Shown: piece by piece, positions 39,339 through 48,423 of the stretch
How the letters are laid out: each line of letters opens with the position of its first letter
Numbering within the stretch: the stretch's first letter is position 1
Assembly: GCA_025655575.1 (NCBI GenBank)
Contig: JAHXIP010000008.1
Coordinates: 62,001 to 126,000, forward strand
DNA length: 64,000 nucleotides
Direction: 5' to 3'
Source of the DNA: Candidatus Thiodiazotropha sp. (ex Monitilora ramsayi)
GTDB taxonomy: Bacteria > Pseudomonadota > Gammaproteobacteria > Chromatiales > Chromatiaceae
Notes under the pieces: generated by a model
Seen by the model: the letters and a program-made list of their open reading frames with translations, nothing else
The model's database searches: none
What the model was told of the DNA's origin: nothing
Position numbers and translations under genes: made by a program

Positions 39339-39815
39339 TTAATCAAGTTGCCAAACCTTTTGTAAGTTATTGATTAATTGCATACCTTTTTCACTCGCTG
39401 GTATCAAGCTTACCTGCCGGCGATCTCCCAGATAGCGAATCTGGAGCACACAATCCGCAGGCGGTAACACACCTTTTCCACGTTCCGGCCACTCCACCAG
39501 AAAGATGGCGTTATCACACAACAGATCCTCGATGCCAAGGAAGGTCAACTCTTCAGGATCCGCCAGACGATAGAGATCAAAATGATGGCAAGAGACATCC
39601 GCCAAGTCATAAGGTTCCAGCAGTGTATAGGTTGGGCTCTTCACTCTCCCGTCATAACCCAAGCCCCGCAGAAGACCTCTTGCCAGCGTTGTCTTTCCTG
39701 TGCCGAGATCCCCCTCGAGATAGAGAATACAGGGAGGATCGATGAGTTCTGCCAAAACATGGCCGAGCGCCTCCTGCCTTTTCTCGCCGACAACCTCCAA
39801 TTCAAGCACTGGCAA
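39339..39815 (-). CDS. tsaE: tRNA threonylcarbamoyladenosine ATPase TsaE
   Basis: The ATPase subunit of the TsaBDE complex that makes t6A37 in tRNA. At 158 residues it is the normal size. The P-loop is YLEGDLGTGKTTLARGLL, and the other motifs are SPTYTLLEPY and HFDLYRLADPEELTFLG. FLVEWPERG closes the site. It overlaps the end of nnr by 14 bases, so translation is coupled. Confidence 0.96.
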   Translation of the reverse strand: MPVLELEVVGEKRQEALGHVLAELIDPPCILYLEGDLGTGKTTLARGLLRGLGYDGRVKSPTYTLLEPYDLADVSCHHFDLYRLADPEELTFLGIEDLLCDNAIFLVEWPERGKGVLPPADCVLQIRYLGDRRQVSLIPASEKGMQLINNLQKVWQLD

Positions 39816-41313
39816 TCTCCGGATTCAGCAACGACCGGATCTCAGGTAGCAGATCGCTGGCCAGCATACCGACTTCCCCGGCATTGGCCGCCCTGTCGCC
39901 TGCAGCCGCATGTAGGCTGACGCCGAGGTCCGCCGCCTCACGCTGTGGATAGTCTTGCGCAATCAGAGCACCCAAAACCCCCGCCAGAAGATCACCGGTG
40001 CCACCTGTTGCCATGCCAGGATTGCCACCACTACAGAGTGCCGGAGGATGGCGTGTACCATCGGTAATCAGTGTACCGGCACCCTTGAGTACAACCACAC
40101 CACCATAACGCCTCTGCAGTGCCTCAAGCGCAGAGAAGCGATCCATCTGCACTTCGGCAGTACTGATACCCAGCAGGCGAGCCGCCTCTCCCGGATGGGG
40201 AGTCAGTATCCGGTTGTCTCGTCGGACCGGATGCTTTGTCAGCCAGTTCAGACCATCTGCATCGACCACCATCGGCAAGCCGCTGCCGGTAGCCGCCAGA
40301 TAGATTTGCTCTGCCCAATCAGATTTTCCCAACCCAGGCCCCAAAACAATAGCAGTAGCCTGCTGAATCAGGGGGGCCAGATCATCCATATCCTTGACAC
40401 CTCTGCACATCAACTCAGGCCGACCGACATTCAAGGTGGCAACATGATCACTATGGGTCGCCACCGTAACCAGCCCTGCTCCGGTCCTGGCGGCAGCCTC
40501 TGCCGCCAAACGGATTGCCCCGGGATAACCCGGCCCACCACCGATCACCAACAGGTGACCGAAGTCCCCCTTATGGGCCGTGCGCCGCCTTGGAAGTCGC
40601 TGGCCGGAGACTTTCTGCCAATCTATACGCCGAGAAGCGAGCAGTTGGCGCGAATAAATTCGCGCAGGCAAATCCAAGGCATCAAATACAATTTCACCGC
40701 AACAATCTGGCCCCTGTCCGGTGAACATGCCTTGTTTGAGACCGATAAAACTGAGTGTTGCCGCAGCCTCAATGGCTGTTCCCATCACCTTTCCGCTATC
40801 CGAATTGAGCCCGGAAGGGATATCAATGGAAAACACCGGCGCCTGGTGACGGTTGATATCATCAATCGCTATGGCCCACTCATCGGTCACCTCTCGCTCA
40901 AGGCCAGTGCCCAGAACTGCATCGACGATCAGATCGGGCTTACCTGGCAACCCGCCAAAAGACTCAATCTCCTGCCCCGACGCCATCCATGCGTTAGCCT
41001 TGGAAAGTGCATCGCCTTGAAGCTTGCGAGGATCACCCAACAACAACACCCGCACCCGCAGACCGGCTGCCTTCGCCAGACGCGCTACGACAAAACCATC
41101 GCCACCATTGTTGCCAATACCGCAAACAACAACTATCTCATTCAGCACCGGCCAGCGCTGCTGCATCCAGTGGAAGGCACGTGTACCGGCCCGCTCCATC
41201 AGATCCGCACCGGGGATGCCAAACTCTTCGATTGCAATCCGATCGAACTCACGCACCTGTGCCGCAGTGTAAAGCGCATAGGGCAGTTCATCGGTAGTTG
41301 GTAAAACCCGCAT
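39802..41313 (-). CDS. nnr: Bifunctional NAD(P)H-hydrate repair enzyme Nnr
   Basis: Repairs damaged NAD(P)H hydrates. The N-terminal epimerase domain (1-220) has CGIGNNGGDGFVVARLA and the C-terminal ADP-dependent dehydratase (about 230-503) has VIGGGPGYPGAIRLAAEAAARTG, GPGLG, DADGLN and GNPGMATGGTGDLLAGV. Length of 503 is normal. It heads the long minus-strand block; queG diverges 101 bp away. A long open frame of 449 codons on the opposite strand is a coding shadow. Confidence 0.96.
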   Translation of the reverse strand: MRVLPTTDELPYALYTAAQVREFDRIAIEEFGIPGADLMERAGTRAFHWMQQRWPVLNEIVVVCGIGNNGGDGFVVARLAKAAGLRVRVLLLGDPRKLQGDALSKANAWMASGQEIESFGGLPGKPDLIVDAVLGTGLEREVTDEWAIAIDDINRHQAPVFSIDIPSGLNSDSGKVMGTAIEAAATLSFIGLKQGMFTGQGPDCCGEIVFDALDLPARIYSRQLLASRRIDWQKVSGQRLPRRRTAHKGDFGHLLVIGGGPGYPGAIRLAAEAAARTGAGLVTVATHSDHVATLNVGRPELMCRGVKDMDDLAPLIQQATAIVLGPGLGKSDWAEQIYLAATGSGLPMVVDADGLNWLTKHPVRRDNRILTPHPGEAARLLGISTAEVQMDRFSALEALQRRYGGVVVLKGAGTLITDGTRHPPALCSGGNPGMATGGTGDLLAGVLGALIAQDYPQREAADLGVSLHAAAGDRAANAGEVGMLASDLLPEIRSLLNPEIASA

Positions 41314-41414
41314 CGAGCACAGTCCTTATGGAACAAAGAGGATAAAGATACCGCGAAGCCCATACGGGTACCAGAGACTGTCAGTCAGTACACCCTGTCC
41401 GTTATAGTGAGCTG

Positions 41415-42503
41415 ATGACGAGTTTCCAAAATAATACTGACTGGCAGGCACTGACAGATAGCATCAAACAGTGGGGCATTGACTTGGGCCTTGATGCCGT
41501 CGGCATTACCGATACCGACCTATCGTTGGCGGAGCAACAGCTCAATGCCTGGCTCTCCAGTGAAAATCATGGAGAGATGGCATACATGGCCCAGCACGGC
41601 AGCAAAAGAAGCCGGCCTGCCGAACTGCTGCCCGGTACGATAAGCGTCATCTCCGTACGTCTTGATTATCTACCAGAACCTCAGCAGCTCTCTGAGCAAG
41701 TCCTACAGAATCCACAGCAGGCCTTTGTCTCCCGCTACACACTGGGTCGGGACTATCACAAGGTCCTGCGCAAACGGCTTCAGCGTCTGGCTGACCGCAT
41801 CAGCAAGGAGATCTGTGGCGGCAATTACCGGGTCTTTGTCGATTCAGCACCGGTATTGGAGAAGCCACTGGCACAAAAGGCCGGGCTCGGCTGGATAGGA
41901 AAACACACCAATCTCATTGCAAAAGAAGCAGGCTCCTGGTTTTTTCTGGGGGAGATTTATACCGACCTGCCATTGATTCCAGACAACCCGGCGAAGGATC
42001 ACTGCGGTACCTGCCAGGCTTGTATCGACATCTGTCCGACCCAGGCAATCGTCGCCCCCTACAGGCTAGACGCCAGACGTTGTATCTCCTATCTGACCAT
42101 CGAACTCAAAGGTGCGATACCGGAGGTGTATAGAACTGCAATGGGAAACCGTATCTTCGGTTGCGACGATTGCCAGCAAGTCTGCCCCTGGAACCGGTTT
42201 GCTCAACTCACAGATGAAGGCGACTTTCAGGCCCGGCATCAACTGGATAATACCAGCCTGATCCAGCTCTTTTCCTGGAGTGAGGCAGAATTCCTTGAAC
42301 GAACGGCTGGCTCGGCCATCCGCCGTCTCGGGCATGAGCGATGGCTGAGAAACATCGCTGTTGCACTGGGCAATGCACCCGGCTCATCTCCCGTTATTGA
42401 GGCACTGGAGAGACATCGGGACCATCCCTCTGCATTGGTGCGTGAACACGTGAACTGGGCGCTTGCCCAGCAGCGGGATAAGACCTCAACACACCAGCGG
42501 TGA
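41415..42503 (+). CDS. queG: Epoxyqueuosine reductase QueG
   Basis: Last step of queuosine synthesis in tRNA, a cobalamin- and iron-sulfur-dependent reduction. Its 362 residues match the family. One [4Fe-4S] motif is CGTCQACIDICPTQAI; the second cluster uses FGCDDCQQVCPWN with C in RRCISYL. GLGWIGKHTNLI and VFVDSAPVLEKPLA precede them. Divergent from nnr, a common arrangement. Confidence 0.96.
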   Translation: MTSFQNNTDWQALTDSIKQWGIDLGLDAVGITDTDLSLAEQQLNAWLSSENHGEMAYMAQHGSKRSRPAELLPGTISVISVRLDYLPEPQQLSEQVLQNPQQAFVSRYTLGRDYHKVLRKRLQRLADRISKEICGGNYRVFVDSAPVLEKPLAQKAGLGWIGKHTNLIAKEAGSWFFLGEIYTDLPLIPDNPAKDHCGTCQACIDICPTQAIVAPYRLDARRCISYLTIELKGAIPEVYRTAMGNRIFGCDDCQQVCPWNRFAQLTDEGDFQARHQLDNTSLIQLFSWSEAEFLERTAGSAIRRLGHERWLRNIAVALGNAPGSSPVIEALERHRDHPSALVREHVNWALAQQRDKTSTHQR

Positions 42504-42563
42504 TTACCTAGTGTGTAGTGTAATGGCCCAGGCAACCTGTCCCCCACCCTGCGAAGAGAGGAC

Positions 42564-42596
42564 TAGGGCCTGTTAACACTAATCCAATCGGCCCTG
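42564..42596 (-). repeat. Solo 33-bp copy of the MITE terminal repeat, inside the 3' end of the VanZ gene
   Basis: Begins TAGGGCCTGTTAACACTAAT and matches the right arm at 9606-9638 at 30 of 33 positions. Read on the minus strand it encodes the last residues (GRLD) and the stop of the VanZ-domain gene. No second arm is seen within the next several hundred bases. Confidence 0.75.
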
Positions 42597-43697
42597 TTGC
42601 CCCTGACTAAACCGACGGAAAACCCAACCCAAAGCCCATCCCAAACATATCCCGAGGCTGTCCACCATCATGTCGCTCAATCTGGGAGTTCTCTCCGGGA
42701 CGAAATACTGCAGGAGTTCTGTCGCTACAGCCAACAGCAGAAGCCCGAAAATGATCCTCGCGGGGTTTACAGCCCTCTCGCTGAACAGAATACTTCCCAA
42801 AAGCATGAAACCCAGCAGATGTGAAATTTTCGATAGATCCCACAACTGGGGCCACAACGCCCATGTCCCCTCGCTCCTGAGCAAGATTGTTGGTTCTGGC
42901 TGAAACCCCACATGGGAGAACAGTGAGAGAATCTGTTGCTCAATCTGCAAACGGACCTCATGAGGCATGAGTATTCCCGCAATCACAATCGGTAATACCA
43001 ACAAGAGATAGCGTCCCTGAATACGCTCTCGATAGTGGTTGAACATTGCCTTTGCCAGCCAAAGACCCAGTAAAATCCAACCCAGCATGAGCAGACCGCT
43101 GCCCAAACCATGGAGTGGAACCTTCTGAGCCTGCTGTAACGAAATCTGCCTGACCAGAAAGCTACCGGATGCCGAGTAGAGTGATATCTCAGCGCAAAGC
43201 TGCTCAGCAGTGACATCCGCATGAAACACGCCGATAAATTGCCGCCAGTCCCGATCCCCCTCCAAGCTGGTCAGCCGTGTTTTTACCCGGTAGTTTCCTT
43301 CTCCCCGACTGTCATATCCCACCAGATCGATTCGTGCTTCGTGCCAAGATTTGTCGCCCCGCAGAACAGAACGACTCATCACCTCGGCGGATAACATCAG
43401 TTGGCTTGGCAGAACCTTGGCAGGCCGACATTGAGAGAGCGTTGTCGATCGACGACTGGTGCCATGATCTATTGTCAGCACACCGCTCTCGATCGCAATG
43501 GAGGAAGCTGCGCCCTCGAGCTTCCAGTTATTCAGTCTCTGGGTAAAATCCCGGTTGTAGAGTAGCTCTTCTCCATCCGGCTGGAAGGGCTGTACAAAAG
43601 AAAAGAAGAGCAGGTTGATGAAACAGAATCCAAGCGCAACCCAATAATAGAAAGAGAACTGACGGTTGAACCAACCGATACCCGCCCGGCGCTTCAT
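42579..43697 (-). CDS. VanZ-domain membrane protein with predicted extracytoplasmic jelly-roll domain
   Basis: A 372-residue inner-membrane protein. Segment 1 (FYYWVALGFCFINLLFFSFV) is followed by about 150 residues of likely beta-sandwich: LLYNRDFTQRLNNWKLEG and SGVLTIDHG resemble CBM4_9/galactose-binding-like starts. A second segment (GLLMLGWILLGLWLAKA) leads to the VanZ part: SKISHLLGFMLLGSILF, ATELLQYFVPERTPRLSDMM and ICLGWALGWVF. VanZ proteins act in envelope or glycan contexts with unknown chemistry. The last codons and stop lie in a MITE-derived repeat, so the native C-terminus may have been altered. orn is upstream. Confidence 0.8.
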   Translation of the reverse strand: MKRRAGIGWFNRQFSFYYWVALGFCFINLLFFSFVQPFQPDGEELLYNRDFTQRLNNWKLEGAASSIAIESGVLTIDHGTSRRSTTLSQCRPAKVLPSQLMLSAEVMSRSVLRGDKSWHEARIDLVGYDSRGEGNYRVKTRLTSLEGDRDWRQFIGVFHADVTAEQLCAEISLYSASGSFLVRQISLQQAQKVPLHGLGSGLLMLGWILLGLWLAKAMFNHYRERIQGRYLLLVLPIVIAGILMPHEVRLQIEQQILSLFSHVGFQPEPTILLRSEGTWALWPQLWDLSKISHLLGFMLLGSILFSERAVNPARIIFGLLLLAVATELLQYFVPERTPRLSDMMVDSLGICLGWALGWVFRRFSQGQQGRLD

Positions 43698-43709
43698 CTG
43701 CCATCTGCC

Positions 43710-44258
43710 TCAAGGCAGACGCAGAAAGTGGTCTTTATAGAATCTGAGCTCAGCAATGGAATCACGGATATCATCCATAGCCAGATGCTTGCCCGCTTTC
43801 TTGAAACCCTCAGCCAGTGATGGGGCCCAGCGATTCACCAACTCCTTCAGCGTACTGACATCCAGATTGCGATAGTGAAAATAGGCCTCAAGATGCGGCA
43901 TGGTTCTGGCAAGAAACCGGCGGTCCTGGCAAATACTATTGCCGCACATAGGCGAGGCCCCTTCCGGCACAAACTCACGCAGAAACGCCAAGGTATCCGC
44001 TTCGGCCTTAGCTTCATTGAAGGTACTGGTCCTGACTCGATCAATAAGACCGGAATTACCGTGTTGCCGTTGATTCCATTCGTCCATCCCATCCAATATC
44101 TGCTGTGGCTGATGGACCGCTATCACTGGACCTTCCGCCAGAGTATTGAGATTGGCGTCGGTAACGATCGTGGCAATTTCGATAATTTCGTCTTGCTGGG
44201 TATCCAACCCGGTCATTTCGAGGTCAATCCAGATCAAATTGGAGGCATCAACGGGCAT
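43710..44258 (-). CDS. orn: Oligoribonuclease
   Basis: Degrades 2-5 nt RNAs and pGpG to mononucleotides, essential in many gammaproteobacteria. The 182 residues carry the DEDDh set: [11 protein letters not shown] (first Asp/Glu), [14 protein letters not shown] (second Asp), and [17 protein letters not shown] (His and last Asp). It may be relevant that PilZ and other c-di-GMP components in the window depend on pGpG clearance. Divergent from the M48 protease gene. Confidence 0.97.
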   Translation of the reverse strand: MPVDASNLIWIDLEMTGLDTQQDEIIEIATIVTDANLNTLAEGPVIAVHQPQQILDGMDEWNQRQHGNSGLIDRVRTSTFNEAKAEADTLAFLREFVPEGASPMCGNSICQDRRFLARTMPHLEAYFHYRNLDVSTLKELVNRWAPSLAEGFKKAGKHLAMDDIRDSIAELRFYKDHFLRLP

Positions 44259-44372
44259 GTGTAAATCCTTAGCGAGTGTAGTGTTGGATTAGCGGGCAGA
44301 TTCTAGCAGGAAGCTGAGACAGACTGTATTCTTGCTGTCTAACTTTAACGAATGATGGAAATCTAAAGATAT

Positions 44373-45635
44373 ATGCCTCTGTTTACACAACTCTTCCTGA
44401 CCTTGCTTGTGCTGGGCACCCTGTTGCAACTCTGGTTGCTTAATCGCCATCTTTCCCATGTTGCGGGGCATCGTGATGCAGTACCCGAAGCCTTTACAGG
44501 AAAAGTGGAGCTCGAGGCTCATCAGAAGGCTGCCGATTATACCCAGGCCAAGGGACGCCTGGCACGAATTGAGATTATTCTGGGGCTACTTCTGCTCCTG
44601 CTCTGGACACTGGGCGGCGGCATCGAATATCTGGACAGTTACTGGAGAACCTATGCCTGGAACGGATTGACTACCGGCTTGCTGCTCTTCTTTTCGTTCT
44701 TTCTCATCAATAGCCTGCTGGAACTGCCGATGAGTCTGGTGCAGACTTTCCGTATCGAGTCTGCCTTCGGTTTCAACAGAACAACCCCACAGCAATACGT
44801 GAAAGACAGATTGCTCGGCGCCGTGCTGGGCATCGCATTGGGCGGTCCGCTACTCTGGGTCATTCTCTGGCTGATGGAACGCGCCGGTGACACCTGGTGG
44901 CTTGCCGCCTGGGCAGTGTGGATGGCGTTCACTCTCACCCTCACCTGGGCCTATCCACGCCTCATCGCACCGCTCTTCAATCGATTCTCACCGCTGGATG
45001 AAGGTGAGATGCGGCAACGAATACAAGCCCTGTTGAGCCGCTGCGGCTTTAAGAGCGAGGGTATCTTCGTAATGGACGGTTCCAAGCGATCAAGCCATGG
45101 AAATGCTTACTTCACTGGTTTCGGCAAGAACAAGCGGATCGTCTTTTTCGACACCCTGCTCAAAACCCTTTCCGTGGATGAGATGGAGGCTGTGCTGGCC
45201 CACGAGCTGGGACATTTCAGTCATCGCCATATTCTCAAGCAGATGGCTCTGATGTCGGTATTATCGTTGGGTGGGTTAGCACTACTTGGCTGGCTTTCGA
45301 AGCAAGACTGGTTCTATAACGGACTTGGCATCTCTCAACCCTCCGATGCGACGGCTTTGCTATTGTTCATGCTAGTGCTCCCTGTGTTTACCCTTTTTCT
45401 CTCACCACTGGGCAGTTTTCTCTCCCGTCGCTATGAATTTCAGGCCGATGACTATGCTGTGACGCAGGCTGGTGGGGAGTTTCTGACTCAAGCGCTGGTC
45501 AAACTCTATCGAGACAATGCAAGCACCCTGACACCGGACCCGCTCTATTCGCTGTTTCACGATAGCCATCCCCCGGCATCAGTCCGCATTGCACATATCA
45601 CTCAACAAGCAGAGGCTAAAGGAGCACCTGTATGA
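44373..45635 (+). CDS. M48-family (Ste24-like) membrane metalloprotease
   Basis: A 420-residue inner-membrane peptidase with several N-terminal hydrophobic segments and the zinc motif in [13 protein letters not shown] (HELGH), with the third ligand Glu in [35 protein letters not shown] is the M48A signature of Ste24/CAAX protease 1. Bacterial members probably act in membrane protein quality control; prenyl processing is not implied. It is the first of four genes with overlapping ends, the next being the cytochrome c. Confidence 0.92.
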   Translation: MPLFTQLFLTLLVLGTLLQLWLLNRHLSHVAGHRDAVPEAFTGKVELEAHQKAADYTQAKGRLARIEIILGLLLLLLWTLGGGIEYLDSYWRTYAWNGLTTGLLLFFSFFLINSLLELPMSLVQTFRIESAFGFNRTTPQQYVKDRLLGAVLGIALGGPLLWVILWLMERAGDTWWLAAWAVWMAFTLTLTWAYPRLIAPLFNRFSPLDEGEMRQRIQALLSRCGFKSEGIFVMDGSKRSSHGNAYFTGFGKNKRIVFFDTLLKTLSVDEMEAVLAHELGHFSHRHILKQMALMSVLSLGGLALLGWLSKQDWFYNGLGISQPSDATALLLFMLVLPVFTLFLSPLGSFLSRRYEFQADDYAVTQAGGEFLTQALVKLYRDNASTLTPDPLYSLFHDSHPPASVRIAHITQQAEAKGAPV

Positions 45636-45910
45636 AAAAGTCCATTCTTGCCGCCGGTCTCATCTCATTGTCGGCTGGTGTAAATATCCAGGCTGCCGAT
45701 GTGCAGCAGGGACATGAATTGGTTGAAACGAATTGCGTGCGTTGCCACGGCAGCGAAATCTATACCCGGCCCGACCGCCGGGTGACCTCACTACCCGGCC
45801 TGCACAAACAAGTCCGCTTCTGTGAACAGATGCTCGGACTCACCTGGTTTGACGAGGATGTGGATAATACGGCAACCTATCTGAATCAGGAGTATTACAA
45901 ATTCGAATAA
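45632..45910 (+). CDS. Small periplasmic c-type cytochrome
   Basis: Ninety-two residues with a signal peptide ([22 protein letters not shown]) and one haem site CVRCH at residues 35-39. A further Cys at 64 and Met67 (FCEQMLGL) are present; Met67 is the only obvious axial-ligand candidate. The mature protein is only about 70 residues, small for a class I cytochrome c. Its ATG overlaps the protease stop by four bases. Electron partner unknown; it could serve a thiol- or metal-linked periplasmic step. Confidence 0.88.
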   Translation: MKKSILAAGLISLSAGVNIQAADVQQGHELVETNCVRCHGSEIYTRPDRRVTSLPGLHKQVRFCEQMLGLTWFDEDVDNTATYLNQEYYKFE

Positions 45911-45928
45911 ATCTCCCCAGGGTCCTAT

Positions 45929-46939
45929 ATGGCTAAACGCCGCCTCACGAATCAACAGAAAATCAGAATCCAAGCCATACAGGACAAACGTCGTAAAAGG
46001 CAGGAAACTCAAGCCAATGCGTCTTTAGCCGGGGCGGAAAGCGAGCATACAAGCAAGGGCCGGGTAATCATTCGCCACGGCGCCACCCTGGGAGTTGAAG
46101 ATGAGACCGGCAGTCTCATCCAGTGCCAAACCCGTCAGAACATTGGCCACCCTGTCTGTGGGGACCGGGTAATTTTTCAGCTGACGGGTAATGCAAGCGG
46201 TGTGGTAACTGCGCTACTGCCCAGAAACAGCGTACTGAGCCGGCCCGACTACAGCGGCCGCGAAAAACCCCTGGCAGCCAACCTGACCCAACTGGTTGTC
46301 GTGCTGGCGCCGAAACCGGAGCCCAGTGGTTACCTACTTGATCAATATCTGGTTACCGCCGAGATTATCCGGGTCAAGCCACTCATTGCGATCAACAAAA
46401 TCGACCTGCTTGAGGGTGCACAGTCAGTTAGGTTTTACGCAAACCTCGCCCATTACCAGACTATCGGTTATCCCACGGTGCGGGTCAGCGCCAAGCAGGA
46501 GCATGGGTTGGATGGATTGATCGACAGACTAAAGGGGGAAACCAGTATCCTGGTAGGGCAATCAGGCGTCGGAAAATCATCTTTGATCAATGCCCTGCTA
46601 CCTGAACACGATGTGGAGACCGGCATACTCTCTCAAGCCACCGGACTCGGCCGCCACACCACTTCTGCAGCAACCCTCTACACCCTGTCCCAGGGCGGTG
46701 AACTCATCGATTCCCCAGGTGTGCGCAGTTTCCGTCTGACAGACCTCAGCAGAGAAGAGCTTGAACAGGGTTTCCCTGAATTCCGCCCTTATATCGGCCA
46801 GTGCCGTTTCCACAATTGTACGCATGAACATGAACCGGATTGCGCCATCCGGGCAGCCATGTCAGAAGGTAAACTCTCCCCCCAACGCCTGGAGAATTTC
46901 CGACGATTGAGCCAAACCTCAAATCGGAAGCCGGGATGA
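45929..46939 (+). CDS. rsgA: Ribosome small-subunit-dependent GTPase RsgA
   Basis: Checks late 30S assembly. Its 336 residues have an OB fold, a circularly permuted GTPase (NKIDLL before GQSGVGKSSLINALL, then DSPGVRSF) and a C-terminal zinc finger (CRFHNCTHEHEPDCAI). A basic N-terminal tail (MAKRRLTNQQKIRIQ) binds the ribosome. It overlaps the next gene by four bases. Confidence 0.97.
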   Translation: MAKRRLTNQQKIRIQAIQDKRRKRQETQANASLAGAESEHTSKGRVIIRHGATLGVEDETGSLIQCQTRQNIGHPVCGDRVIFQLTGNASGVVTALLPRNSVLSRPDYSGREKPLAANLTQLVVVLAPKPEPSGYLLDQYLVTAEIIRVKPLIAINKIDLLEGAQSVRFYANLAHYQTIGYPTVRVSAKQEHGLDGLIDRLKGETSILVGQSGVGKSSLINALLPEHDVETGILSQATGLGRHTTSAATLYTLSQGGELIDSPGVRSFRLTDLSREELEQGFPEFRPYIGQCRFHNCTHEHEPDCAIRAAMSEGKLSPQRLENFRRLSQTSNRKPG

Positions 46940-47421
46940 TGGAGGTTGAACTCAAGTTACTGGTATTGCTGGTGGTAGCGAATGGTGCACCCATCATCGC
47001 CCGGCATCTGATGCGGGATTGTTGTACCTGGCCCCTGGATGGTGGTATGCGAACTGTCTCTGGCCAGCCCATACTAGGCGCATCGAAGACTTGGCGAGGG
47101 CTTTTTGCCGCTTTGTTGTTAACGGCCGCAATCGCACCGCTACTGGGTATAGAGTGGCGCTGGGGTGCGTTGATAGGCGGACTCGCCATGCTAGGGGACC
47201 TCATCGCCAGTTTCATCAAACGCCGGCTCGGGTATCCACCCAGCAGCCAGGCCATTGGTCTCGATCAGATACCGGAGTCTCTGGTGCCCTTGCTCTTTAT
47301 CGCACCCGTTTTCCCGTTACCCTGGTGGTCGGTACTGATCGTGGTCACGGCATTTGCCGTAGTGGTTCCGATACTGTCGTGGTTGTTCTTTCTGATTGGG
47401 GTGCGTCGTCGCCCTTACTAA
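46936..47421 (+). CDS. CDP-archaeol synthase (CarS)-like membrane protein
   Basis: A 161-residue integral membrane protein with about five hydrophobic segments. GASKTWRGLFAALLLTA, LGDLIASFIKRRLG and LDQIPESLVP are the conserved nucleotide/metal motifs of the CarS/CdsA superfamily. In archaea CarS makes CDP-archaeol; bacterial homologues are not understood and probably act on another lipid or isoprenoid phosphate. Last gene of the protease-cytochrome-rsgA run (ATGA overlap with rsgA). Confidence 0.85.
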   Translation: MMEVELKLLVLLVVANGAPIIARHLMRDCCTWPLDGGMRTVSGQPILGASKTWRGLFAALLLTAAIAPLLGIEWRWGALIGGLAMLGDLIASFIKRRLGYPPSSQAIGLDQIPESLVPLLFIAPVFPLPWWSVLIVVTAFAVVVPILSWLFFLIGVRRRPY

Positions 47422-47437
47422 AGCCTGACAACAAGCA

Positions 47438-48388
47438 CTAAGGCGTAGCAGTTTTCAGGGTATGCAGGGTTATCTCAGGCGGACAGTTGATCCTCACCTC
47501 AACAATGGAAGTTCCCGCCCCGGCTGAAGTGTATCCCTGCATCTCTCCGTGACGCCAGGCACCGGAACCGAGACGACGCGGGCAGCGGGCATCCAGGGTG
47601 AGAGGGAATCCCCCCGGCAGGCAGATCTGACCGCCATGGGTATGGCCGCAAAAGAAGAGGTCAAAACCGGCATGGGCTGCCTGTCTGAAGATTTCCGGGG
47701 TGTGTGAAAGCAGAATCGACACGGAATTTGGGGGAATCTCTACCGCAGCCTTCTCGATATTGTCCACCCTGTAATAGTGCGCATCATCGATACCGGCCAG
47801 ATGGATCTGTTGATTATCCCTTTGTAACGGCACCGACTCGTTCAACAGCATCTGTATCCCCATGGCCTCCAGTTCAGGCACCATGCGGATGGTGTCATGA
47901 TTGCCGAGCACCCCGTACACCGGTCCCTTGAGACCGCCACAAAGAGAACGCATGCCGTCCATAGACTGCTCGAACTCACCAAACGTCCAGGCCCTGTAGT
48001 CACCGGTCAGCACCACGGCGTCGTAGGTCATGCCATCAATCCTGTCGATCAACGCCTGGATTGCGGGCGGATACATATCTGCATGAAGGTCACTGAGATG
48101 CAACAGGGTAAAACCGTCAAATGCGGGCGGTAGATGAGGCAGCAGAATGGTATTGTGAGTGATTTTGAATTTAAGTGTGTTTCCCCTTCCCCGCCAGTAG
48201 AAGCCTGTTGCCTTCAATATATTGCGCATCAGGGAATGACTGGAGTACCAGTTTTCCGGGTGAAAATAATTAAACCCGCGGCCGAAAACCTTAGGCATCG
48301 ACTCCTCTTCGATGCCGATGCGAAGGCGAGCGTGCACCGAGCCCAAACGCTTTTCAAGATGCATGAAAATGTCCGAATCCATCCCCAA
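47438..48388 (-). CDS. Calcineurin-like metallophosphoesterase (YkuE/LpxG-type)
   Basis: About 316 residues. The five metallophosphoesterase motifs are in order: LHLSDLHADM, LTGDYRAWTF, GVLGNHDTIR, LLSHTPEI and FFCGHTHGGQ. The N-terminal 90 residues are family-specific and lack a clear signal or membrane helix. Related enzymes cut UDP-diacylglucosamine or phospholipid head groups; substrate here is unknown. It follows the PhoQ-like kinase on the same strand, 35 bp past its stop, so it may belong to that operon. Confidence 0.88.
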   Translation of the reverse strand: MGMDSDIFMHLEKRLGSVHARLRIGIEEESMPKVFGRGFNYFHPENWYSSHSLMRNILKATGFYWRGRGNTLKFKITHNTILLPHLPPAFDGFTLLHLSDLHADMYPPAIQALIDRIDGMTYDAVVLTGDYRAWTFGEFEQSMDGMRSLCGGLKGPVYGVLGNHDTIRMVPELEAMGIQMLLNESVPLQRDNQQIHLAGIDDAHYYRVDNIEKAAVEIPPNSVSILLSHTPEIFRQAAHAGFDLFFCGHTHGGQICLPGGFPLTLDARCPRRLGSGAWRHGEMQGYTSAGAGTSIVEVRINCPPEITLHTLKTATP

Positions 48389-48423
48389 AGTATATGCCGA
48401 ATATTATGATTGGTTTGGATGGA

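Noticed and set aside
39955..41304. Long open frame (449 codons) on the plus strand opposite nnr
   Set aside because: Composition is odd (Cys, His, Thr, Gln rich) and it lies fully antisense to a well-conserved gene; a coding shadow.
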